Shown in pieces: positions 1-6,214 of a DNA stretch of 22,366 nt (the stretch's first letter is position 1; each line of letters begins with the position of its first letter). Position numbers and translations under genes: made by a program. The notes below the pieces were generated by a model. That model did not search any database, was not told the origin of the DNA, and saw only the letters and a list, made by a program, of their open reading frames with translations. This stretch comes from Lentisphaeria bacterium UBA1724. Its GTDB lineage: Bacteria; Verrucomicrobiota; Lentisphaeria; Oligosphaerales; Oligosphaeraceae. Location: the NCBI GenBank assembly GCA_002315885.1, contig DCIO01000116.1, positions 358-22,723 on the forward strand. Direction: 5' to 3'.

Positions 1-421
1 GGCGTCCGCCGTAAAACCTCCCCTCCCGCACAAACGGTCGAGAACTGGGCAATGGATATGCCTATATGGGAAGAGAATACCGCTTGAACGTAGGTGCAAC
101 AGAACAGTATTTTGGGTTCCTCAACGATTTGAAAAAACAGGAAATGAGTGTATAGCAAGCAATGGACGCTACCTATTGCATGGTGCCGCCAAGCTGACCG
201 TAATGAAGGGCGATGCCCGTCGGACAGAAAACCTGTCAACGAGATGCAAACGATTGTTCCCTAAGGGGTTCTTTATCGGCTACGCCGAAACATCCCCTAC
301 GGGGAAAATTTACACCATCCTCCCCGTGTCTTACAAATCGTCGATGAAACTGAGGGTAAATTATCACCTGGGAAGACATTGTGACGCGTTGACTGAGTAA
401 CCTAGGAAGGAGACCATATCC
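1..421. other. No convincing gene; possible C-terminal fragment
   Basis: No full gene can be supported here. A short plus-strand frame is open from 15 to a TAG at 153-155 and reads like the tail of a protein (it contains YMGREYRLNV), but an in-frame stop at 12-14 and the lack of a start suggest a decayed fragment of an unidentified gene. A 74-codon frame at 176-400 has no recognisable domain, no ribosome-binding site and no family resemblance, so it is not called. A small hairpin with the arms TCCCC and GGGGA lies near 293-305. The only clear signal is the ribosome-binding site AAGGAG just before the next gene. Confidence 0.4.
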
Positions 422-943
422 ATGAAGATTTTGATTTTGAATGGCAGTGCCCGTCGTGGGGGGAATACCTCGGCGTTGGTGGAGGCGTTTCGTGAAGGTG
501 CGGAGAGTGCGGGTCACGTCGTGGAGATAGCGAATGTTGGCTGCATGAAGATCAACGGCTGCCTGGGGTGCGAGTATTGTCACGGCAAGGGCGAAGGCAA
601 GTGCATCCAGGCGGACGACATGCAGGGTCTGTATCCCAAGTTGTCATCCGCGGAGATGGTTGTCATCGCCAGTCCTGTGCACTACTGGTCCTTCTCGGGA
701 CAGCTGCAGAGCTGCATCACCCGCTGGTATGCGCCAGGTCAGCCCTCCGCCAAGAAATACGCACTGATTTTGAGCTCGGGGTCGGAGGGCGTCTACGACG
801 CAATCATTTCGCAGTATAAGTCCATCCTGGAGTATTTCGGGGCGGAGGACTGCGGTATCAAGACTTTCGCCGGAGAGGACCAGAAGAACGCAACAAACCT
901 AGATGCCATGCGGGCCTTCGGAAAATCAATGCGTAATGCGTAA
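422..943 (+). CDS. NAD(P)H-dependent FMN reductase / iron-sulfur flavoprotein-like
   Basis: A 173-residue flavodoxin-fold oxidoreductase that probably uses FMN and NAD(P)H in the cytoplasm; its substrate is unknown. The N-terminus has the FMN phosphate-binding loop NGSARRGGNT (residues 7-16), and ASPVHYWSFSG (83-93) is the second typical flavin-contacting segment. Between them lies a compact cysteine set, C47-x2-C50-x2-C53-x7-C61, which fits the CX2CX2CX4-7C pattern known from archaeal iron-sulfur flavoproteins, so a [4Fe-4S] cluster is possible but not proven. The start is fixed by a strong AAGGAG site about 9 bases upstream. The last residues and the TAA stop (941-943) are formed by a heptanucleotide array, so the natural C-terminus may have been slightly different. 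It appears monocistronic. Confidence 0.85.
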   Translation: MKILILNGSARRGGNTSALVEAFREGAESAGHVVEIANVGCMKINGCLGCEYCHGKGEGKCIQADDMQGLYPKLSSAEMVVIASPVHYWSFSGQLQSCITRWYAPGQPSAKKYALILSSGSEGVYDAIISQYKSILEYFGAEDCGIKTFAGEDQKNATNLDAMRAFGKSMRNA

Positions 944-954
944 TGCCGGAGGTA
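929..954 (+). repeat. ATGCGTA heptanucleotide array at a stop codon
   Basis: Two exact ATGCGTA units (929-935, 936-942) are followed by a partial unit and CGGAGGTA (947-954). The TAA at the unit junction is the stop codon of the flavoprotein gene. The same heptamer family recurs after the LolD and GlgB genes, and the CGGAGGTA tail recurs inside dnaX at 22184-22191. Confidence 0.8.
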
Positions 955-956
955 GC

Positions 957-1107
957 GACGGCGTCCTCGCCGTCGAGGGGGTGTACCGACGGCGTCCTCG
1001 CCGTCGAAGGGGTGTACCGACGGCGTCCCCGCCGTCGAGGGGGGTGTACCGACGGCGTCCCCGCCGTCGAGGGGGTGTTCCGCCGGCGTCCACGCCGTCG
1101 GGAAGGG
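957..1107. repeat. Tandem 31-bp GC-hairpin repeat, about 5 units
   Basis: Units begin at 957, 988, 1019, 1051 and 1082. The first four are 31 or 32 bases long and almost identical; the fifth is diverged and truncated. Each holds a perfect hairpin with arms GACGGCG and CGCCGTC around a 4-base loop (TCCT or TCCC), then a GAGGGGGTGTACC-like linker. Several frames stay open through the array, giving Arg/Pro-rich translations that are not real proteins. A lone related copy occurs at 2591-2608. The array follows the flavoprotein gene directly and may stabilise or terminate its mRNA, but there is no T tract. Confidence 0.9.
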
Positions 1108-1163
1108 ATTTTCTCTCGTAATCTCCTATACAAACCCCTGAAAACGCATTACATTTGCGGAGT

Positions 1164-1192
1164 TTGTTTTTTCCTCCGTCTTTTTCTATAAA
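1164..1192 (+). promoter_or_regulatory. Possible promoter for the alkaline phosphatase
   Basis: TATAAA (1187-1192) lies 17 bases after a weak TTGTTT (1164-1169), about 30 bases before the phosphatase start. The -35 match is poor, so this is tentative. A short inverted repeat (CGGAG/CTCCG, about 1157-1178) overlaps the region. Confidence 0.3.
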
Positions 1193-1221
1193 TCCCCCCC
1201 AAAACCACCCTAACGCGAACT

Positions 1222-2577
1222 ATGTCCAAGCGTAATTTTGCTTTCCTGGCGCTGTTTGTCGCCCTGGCTGCCTTTGCTGCCAACCCCAAGTATGTCTTTT
1301 TGTTCATTGGTGACGGCATGTCCGTTCCCCAGCGCATGCTGGCGGAGGAATTTTCCAAGCAGATTGGCCGTGGTCCCCTGACCTTGAATTCCTTCCCCAT
1401 GAACGCCCTGACCCGCACCTGCTCCGCCAACGCGCTGATCACCGACTCCGCCGCGGCGGCCACCGCAATCGCCTGCGGTGAGAAGACCAAGAATGGCCAA
1501 CTGGGTGTCACCGCAGACAAATCCCAGAACCTGGAGTCCTGCGCTCTGGTGGCCCATCGTGATGGTGGCAAGAAGGTGGGTATCATCACCTCCGTGACCA
1601 TCAACCACGCCACCCCCGCGGGCTTCTACGCCCACCAGCCCAGCCGCGGCCTCCTCTACCGCATCGGTCTGGACCTCATCGCATCTGATTTCGAGTACTT
1701 CGGCGGCGGCGGCTTCTCCGGCCAGCACGACAAGAAGGACGACGAGCAGTACAAGGGCAACCTCTATGACCTGGCTGCCGAGGCCGGCTACACCGTGGTC
1801 CGCGACCGCGAGAGCCTGCTGGCGCTGCCCGCAGACACCCCCAAGGCGCTGGCTCTCTATCGCGAGGACTCCCTGCCCTTCGCCATCGATGCAGACCCCA
1901 ACCAGCCCTCTCTGGCACAGTTCGTCGCCAAGGGCATCGAAGTCCTCTCCAATGACGCACCCAATGGCTTCTTCATCATGACCGAAGGCGGTGCCATTGA
2001 CTACCGCGGACACGCAAATGACGCCGCTGGCAACCTCCGCGAAGTCCTGGCTTTTGACGATGCCGTGAAGGTCGCATACGACTTCTACCTGCAGCATCCC
2101 GAGGAGACCCTCATCGTCACCACGGGTGACCACGAGACTGGTGGCATGACCATCGGTTTCGCCGGCGCTGGCTATGGCCTGAACCTGATGGTCCTGGGCG
2201 AGCAGAAGTGCACCCCCGAGAGCTTCCAGAAGAAATACCAGAAGGCAAAGGAAGCCAACCCCGCTCTCACCTTTGACGAATTCAAGCCCGTCTTCACCGA
2301 ATTCTTCGGCTTCCGCTTTGATGGCGACGAAAAGAATGTCATGTTCGTCAAGCCCAACGAACTCCAGGACCTCCAGCAGGCCTTCGACAATGGCAAGGTC
2401 GGCCAGGCCTGCAAGCTCCTCCTCCAGTCCAAGGCCGGCATCGGCTGGTCCAGCGGCAACCACACCGCCCTGCCCGTCTACACCACCGCCATCGGCTGCG
2501 GGGCCGAACTCTTCTCCGGCATCATCGAGAATACCGACATCGCCAAGAAGATGAAGGCACTCGTCATCGCCGAGTAA
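1222..2577 (+). CDS. Secreted alkaline phosphatase, PhoA family
   Basis: A 451-residue phosphomonoesterase that releases inorganic phosphate from organic phosphates outside the cytoplasm. Residues 1-20 form a Sec signal peptide (hydrophobic, ending AAFAA). The metal and catalytic motifs of the family are all visible: FIGDGM with D31 as metal ligand, TDSAAAATA with S76 as the nucleophile, EGGAIDYRGHANDA, TTGDHETGG, and the late SSGNHTALPV motif that supplies a metal-binding histidine. The length is normal for the family. The start is chosen because it opens directly into the signal peptide, although no Shine-Dalgarno sequence is visible upstream. It is followed by its own strong terminator, so it is probably transcribed alone. 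No clear Pho-box was recognised. Confidence 0.95.
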   Translation: MSKRNFAFLALFVALAAFAANPKYVFLFIGDGMSVPQRMLAEEFSKQIGRGPLTLNSFPMNALTRTCSANALITDSAAAATAIACGEKTKNGQLGVTADKSQNLESCALVAHRDGGKKVGIITSVTINHATPAGFYAHQPSRGLLYRIGLDLIASDFEYFGGGGFSGQHDKKDDEQYKGNLYDLAAEAGYTVVRDRESLLALPADTPKALALYREDSLPFAIDADPNQPSLAQFVAKGIEVLSNDAPNGFFIMTEGGAIDYRGHANDAAGNLREVLAFDDAVKVAYDFYLQHPEETLIVTTGDHETGGMTIGFAGAGYGLNLMVLGEQKCTPESFQKKYQKAKEANPALTFDEFKPVFTEFFGFRFDGDEKNVMFVKPNELQDLQQAFDNGKVGQACKLLLQSKAGIGWSSGNHTALPVYTTAIGCGAELFSGIIENTDIAKKMKALVIAE

Positions 2578-2590
2578 GATAGAATAAATC

Positions 2591-2608
2591 GACGGCGTCC
2601 CCGACGTC
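2591..2608. repeat. Single GACGGCG hairpin repeat copy
   Basis: GACGGCGTCCCCGACGTC, 14 bases after the phosphatase stop codon, is a slightly diverged solo copy of the hairpin core seen in the tandem array at 957-1107. It again lies directly downstream of a gene. Confidence 0.7.
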
Positions 2609-2618
2609 AAATACCTTA

Positions 2619-2655
2619 GGACGGGGAGAGTTCGACTCTCTCCGTCCTTTCTTTT
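2619..2655 (+). terminator. Rho-independent terminator
   Basis: Arms GGACGGGGAGAG (2619-2630) and CTCTCTCCGTCC (2636-2647) pair over 12 positions with a single G-U wobble around a TTCGA loop, followed by TTTCTTTT. This is a textbook intrinsic terminator for the alkaline phosphatase gene. Confidence 0.9.
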
Positions 2656-2671
2656 CGGTGTCCCTGCCCCT

Positions 2672-2711
2672 AATTGAGAATTGAGAATTGAGAATTGAGA
2701 ATTGAGAATTG
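2672..2711 (+). repeat. AATTGAG heptanucleotide array at a translation start
   Basis: Five exact AATTGAG units (2672-2706) plus a partial sixth end 5 bases before the ATG at 2717. The array fills the place where the ribosome-binding site should be, and the only purine-rich matches there are the GAGA steps of the repeat itself. Copy-number change would alter spacing and leader sequence. Confidence 0.9.
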
Positions 2712-2716
2712 CAAAG

Positions 2717-3946
2717 ATGTCTCGTTTTAATTCCAAACACGATATCTACTTTATCCTGCTGCTGGTTGTGCTTTTCGGGCTGATGTTCCTGATTCCCGGC
2801 CCCGAACCAGCCTCACACTATTCCGACGGCTTCCGTGCCATCGCAAAAGTGGTGTCCACGGACAACGCGGCCCTCTCCGTCACCGACATCGCCACTGGCG
2901 AGTCCCTCACTTTGGAACAGAAGAACGACCCCAAGCAGATTGCGGGGCGGAATCTCATCTTCTTCGGTTCCCAGCATCTCACTGTCCAGCTTAAAAATGG
3001 CCCACACAAGGGCGAGACCTTCGTAGCAGGAAATGAACTGCGTGCACAAATGGAGTTGGATAAATTCTTTGTGCCTGGCGACAGCGTGGTGGTGGTCGCC
3101 TCCAAGACAGAGATTGAGTCAGGGGACATCCTCCTGGCGCAGGACTACGCACGCAATGGCTGGACATACGCGCTCTTCTTTGCCTTCTGCGTCCTGCTCT
3201 GCATCTTCGGACGGCTCACGGGCTTCAACGCGCTCCTGAGTTTCGTCTTCAGCTGCCTGCTCATCTGGAAAGTGGTCATTCCGTTGATTATGATGGGGTG
3301 GCCCGCGGCCTGGACCATCTTTGCCTGCGTGGTCTTCCTGACCGCCGTCATCATGTATCTGGTGGCGGGCTTCACCACCTGCGGTATCTGCGCATTCTTC
3401 GGCGCCTCCAGTGGCATCTTCGTGGGACTCTTCACCGCGCACTACTTCACACGGGTCATGCAAATCAACGGCGCCGTGCTCCCCTTCTCCCAGACGCTCC
3501 TCTCCGCAGGAGGATATCCTTTCCTGGATTTGCGGGACATCTTCGTGGGAGCCATGATCCTGGCGTCCTCCGGGGCAGTCATGGACTTGGGCATGGATAT
3601 CTCCAGTGGCATGGAGGAGGTCGCACGGCACAACCCGAATGTCTCCCGCCTGGAACTGATGCGTTCGGGACTTCGCATGGGTCGAAATGTGGTGGGGACC
3701 ATGACCACCACCCTGCTCCTGGCATACTCCGGCGGATATATCACACTGCTGATGATGTTCGCCGCACAGGGCACCTCACCCACTTCCATCATCAACAACC
3801 CGCTGGTGGCGGCCGAAATCGTCAAGACCCTCATCGGCAGTTTCTCGCTGGTGCTGGTGGCGCCCTTCACCGCCGTCTTCGGCTCCTGGCTCTTTAAGCG
3901 AAAGGCCAATAACGAAGCCACCACCCCAAAGGAACAACTCCCTTGA
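2717..3946 (+). CDS. YibE/F family integral membrane protein
   Basis: A 409-residue polytopic membrane protein of the YibE/F family, whose molecular function is not established. One membrane helix (about residues 10-27) is followed by an extracytoplasmic region of about 120 residues. Then come several hydrophobic helices with the conserved-looking segments GASSGIFVG, SSGAVMDLGMDISS and MGRNVVGTMTTTLLLAYSGG typical of the family. I chose ATG 2717 over an upstream TTG at 2702 because that TTG lies inside the AATTGAG array. The ribosome-binding site is weak. The stop overlaps the TTG start of the next permease gene by 4 bases, so the two are probably translationally coupled. This links an orphan membrane family with a Lol-type transporter in this genome. 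Confidence 0.85.
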   Translation: MSRFNSKHDIYFILLLVVLFGLMFLIPGPEPASHYSDGFRAIAKVVSTDNAALSVTDIATGESLTLEQKNDPKQIAGRNLIFFGSQHLTVQLKNGPHKGETFVAGNELRAQMELDKFFVPGDSVVVVASKTEIESGDILLAQDYARNGWTYALFFAFCVLLCIFGRLTGFNALLSFVFSCLLIWKVVIPLIMMGWPAAWTIFACVVFLTAVIMYLVAGFTTCGICAFFGASSGIFVGLFTAHYFTRVMQINGAVLPFSQTLLSAGGYPFLDLRDIFVGAMILASSGAVMDLGMDISSGMEEVARHNPNVSRLELMRSGLRMGRNVVGTMTTTLLLAYSGGYITLLMMFAAQGTSPTSIINNPLVAAEIVKTLIGSFSLVLVAPFTAVFGSWLFKRKANNEATTPKEQLP

Positions 3947-5232
3947 GATTACCACTTGACATCTTTTTGGCGCTGAGATACCTGCGTCCCAAGCGGACCT
4001 TCCTCTCCGTCATCAGCCTCCTATCCGTCCTGGGACCGCTCCTGGGCGTGGCGATTCTCATCATCGTCAGCAGCATCATGGCGGGTTTCGACCGAGACAT
4101 CCGCCGGGGCATCATGGATATGTCGGCCCACCTGACCGTCTATCCGCGGAATGAAAAAGGCTACTTCGCCGATCCCCAGCCCCTGCTGGAGGCCCTGACC
4201 AAAGAGGGAGCGGAATGGGGTGCACGTGGCACGCCCGTCATCGAAGGCAGCGCGTTGATTCAGCTGAAGCAGACCGTCTATCCCAAGATCATCCGCGGTA
4301 TCGCCCCCGAGACCGACGGCAATGTAACCAAGCTCCAGCGGAATTTCCTTCCCGAGGGATACATCCTCCAGGAGGGGGAGGCCGCCATCGGCACCCGTCT
4401 TGCCATGCAGTGGAATCTCCATTCGGGGGACGAATTCCTCGTCCATTCCCCCGCACGCCTCACCCAGAATATCCACTGGAAAGACGACGGCAAGGTGGAT
4501 ATCCAGGAACCCGATGAACTCTATCTTCCCGAGACCTGCAAGACCGCCGCGCACTTCAGCATGGGCGTCAGCGACTACGACGATAACATCATCGTCCTGC
4601 ACATCGACCAGGCCGCGGACCTCTTCGGGCTGGACTGGGGCAACGCCACCTCCCTGCAATTCGCCATAGACGACCCCATGCGGGTGGCATCCCTGGCGCA
4701 CAAACTCCGTCCCCTCCACAAGGATTGCATTTTCAGCACCTGGATTGAGGAGAACGAGATGCTCTTCAACACCCTCCAGAGCGAGAAGAGCCTGATGACC
4801 TTCCTGATGGCATTCATCGTGCTGGTGGCCTCCTTCGCCATTGCGGCCACGCTCATCACGGTGGCGGTCCAAAAGACCCGTGAAATCGGCATTCTGAAAG
4901 CCGTGGGTATCTCCTCCTGGACAGTCGGGCGGGTCTTCCTGCTGCAGGGCTTCCTCATCGGCGCCACAGGGACCATCCTGGGGACCATCGTTGGACTGCT
5001 GGTGCTGCATTATCGCGACGCCATCGCGCGGCTGCTGTCACTGATCATGGGTGTGGAAGTCTTCCCCGCGGAACTCTACCACCTGACCTCCATCCCCTCC
5101 TACACCGCCCCCGCCGACCTCATTCAGGCCGTGGTGCTGTCGCTGGTCATCTGCATCGCGGCATCCATGATTCCCGCCCTCTATGCGTCGGCATTCTCGC
5201 CCTCAAAGTCCCTTAAATCGGAGAATGGCTGA
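3943..5232 (+). CDS. lolC: LolC/LolE-type ABC permease
   Basis: A 429-residue FtsX-fold permease, probably the inner-membrane part of the exporter that releases outer-membrane lipoproteins to the LolA chaperone. It has an N-terminal membrane helix (about 20-45), a large periplasmic MacB-like domain (about 50-270), and three C-terminal membrane helices. The coupling segment TREIGILKAVG (about 312-322) precedes the last helices, as in LolC/E and MacB. Translation starts at a TTG that overlaps the preceding TGA stop, with AAAGGA about 9 bases upstream. Its own stop overlaps the next gene's ATG by one base. Only one such permease is visible, so it may act as a homodimer, as in LolF-type systems. 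A MacB-like or cell-division FtsX role is less likely given the fold and neighbours. Confidence 0.85.
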   Translation: MRLPLDIFLALRYLRPKRTFLSVISLLSVLGPLLGVAILIIVSSIMAGFDRDIRRGIMDMSAHLTVYPRNEKGYFADPQPLLEALTKEGAEWGARGTPVIEGSALIQLKQTVYPKIIRGIAPETDGNVTKLQRNFLPEGYILQEGEAAIGTRLAMQWNLHSGDEFLVHSPARLTQNIHWKDDGKVDIQEPDELYLPETCKTAAHFSMGVSDYDDNIIVLHIDQAADLFGLDWGNATSLQFAIDDPMRVASLAHKLRPLHKDCIFSTWIEENEMLFNTLQSEKSLMTFLMAFIVLVASFAIAATLITVAVQKTREIGILKAVGISSWTVGRVFLLQGFLIGATGTILGTIVGLLVLHYRDAIARLLSLIMGVEVFPAELYHLTSIPSYTAPADLIQAVVLSLVICIAASMIPALYASAFSPSKSLKSENG

Positions 5233-5900
5233 TGACTTCCCAAAACAAAAACATCCTCTATTCTCTGGAAGACGTCTGCCGGGATTTCAAGTTGGAAAAG
5301 GGCGTCGTCCATGTCCTGAAACATCTCACGCTGCAGATCCCCGAGGGCACTTGGTGTGCGCTGGTGGGACGAAGCGGGTCGGGGAAGACTACGCTCCTGC
5401 AGCTCCTGGGTGGCCTTGACCGACCCACCAGCGGCGCAATACGCTATCGTGGCGATGACCTGGCCGTCATGAGCGGCTCCAAACTCACACAACTCCGCCG
5501 CAAGGAATTCGGCTTTGTCTTCCAGAGCTACCACCTGTTGCCCGAATTGACCGCCCTGGAAAATGCCGCACTGCCCGCATTGGGATGGGGCGAAGACCGG
5601 GACGCCGCATACGCGCGCGCCAAAGAACTGCTCACCAGCTTCGGATTGGCAGACCGACTGGAACACCGCCCCCCAGAATTGTCGGGCGGCGAACAACAGC
5701 GCGTCGCCATCGCCAGAGCGCTCATCCATAATCCCCCCGTCATCCTGGCGGACGAACCCACTGGTAACCTGGACGAGGCCTCCGCTAAAACCGTAGTCCA
5801 GATCTTCCAGAAACTCCACCAGGAACAGGGCAAGACTATCGTCATGGTCACACATGACACAAATATCGCCAATCTCGCTGAAATCAAGCACACGCTCTAA
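5232..5900 (+). CDS. lolD: LolD-type ABC transporter ATPase
   Basis: A 222-residue ATPase that would power the adjacent permease in lipoprotein release. All ABC motifs are intact: Walker A GRSGSGKT (46-53), Q-loop Q98 in FVFQSYHLLP, signature LSGGE (150-154), Walker B VILADE (170-175) with the D-loop GNLD, and the switch histidine H208 in VTHD. The FQSYHLLP stretch is typical of the LolD/MacB group. A GGAG site lies 8 bases before the ATG, which overlaps the permease stop (TGATG). One base after the TAA stop a 69-bp repeated element begins. Confidence 0.92.
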   Translation: MTSQNKNILYSLEDVCRDFKLEKGVVHVLKHLTLQIPEGTWCALVGRSGSGKTTLLQLLGGLDRPTSGAIRYRGDDLAVMSGSKLTQLRRKEFGFVFQSYHLLPELTALENAALPALGWGEDRDAAYARAKELLTSFGLADRLEHRPPELSGGEQQRVAIARALIHNPPVILADEPTGNLDEASAKTVVQIFQKLHQEQGKTIVMVTHDTNIANLAEIKHTL

Positions 5901-5901
5901 A

Positions 5902-6039
5902 CAATGCTTAATGCTTGATGCTTAATGCTTAATGAAGGAGGGGGAGGTTTCCCCCCTGCCCCCTCTTCTTCAATGCTTAATGCTTGATGCTTAATGCTTA
6001 ATGAAGGAGGGGGAGGTTTCCCCCTTACCCCCTCTTCTT
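5902..6039 (+). repeat. Two tandem copies of a 69-bp heptad-plus-hairpin element
   Basis: Copy A (5902-5970) and copy B (5971-6039) differ at only two positions. Each starts with a heptanucleotide array of ATGCTTA/ATGCTTG units, then AAGGAGGGGGAGG, TTT, a C-rich arm and TCTTCTT. The block can fold (GAGGGGG with CCCCCTC, or GGGGG with CCCCC) and ends in a pyrimidine tract, so it resembles an intrinsic terminator. A third, inverted copy follows glgB at 14847-14914. In both places the heptad end abuts the stop codon of the upstream gene. Confidence 0.95.
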
Positions 6040-6214
6040 CAATTCGGAATGCGGAATTGTTTTCAATTCGAGATTATAAAGGAATCAAGGGGATGGTATT
6101 GCCTCCGCCTTTTGGGGGCATCGCCCCCAAAAGGCAGTAAGGGCGTTCACGCCGCCCAAATAGCAACGGGCGTAAGACCGGTGCAACGAGGGGCGAGGCG
6201 GCGTCACCCCCCGG
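6040..6214. repeat. Intergenic stretch with heptad remnant and 13-bp perfect hairpin
   Basis: Between two convergent transcription units. Bases 6041-6059 hold a third heptad variant (AATTCGG, AATGCGG, AATTG). At 6107-6135 the arms GCCTTTTGGGGGC and GCCCCCAAAAGGC pair perfectly over 13 bases around a 3-base loop. There is no T tract on either side, so it is not a classical intrinsic terminator but may still block convergent transcription or protect mRNA ends. Bases about 6191-6214 are duplicated beyond the relic at 12129-12233. Confidence 0.75.

Noticed and set aside
176..400. 74-codon plus-strand gene
   Set aside because: No ribosome-binding site, no domain, and the composition does not resemble neighbouring genes.
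957..1107. CRISPR array
   Set aside because: Repeats are tandem with near-identical linkers, so there are no unique spacers, and no cas genes are in the window.
2702..2716. TTG start for the YibE/F gene
   Set aside because: It lies inside the AATTGAG array and adds only five residues; ATG 2717 begins right before the first membrane helix.
1210..2736. 508-codon minus-strand frame opposite the alkaline phosphatase
   Set aside because: It is antisense to a gene with every catalytic motif intact; its translation is Gly/Val/Asp-rich and matches no family. It is an artefact of codon bias.
6107..6135. Bidirectional intrinsic terminator
   Set aside because: The stem is perfect, but no T tract follows on either strand, so it is listed only as a hairpin.
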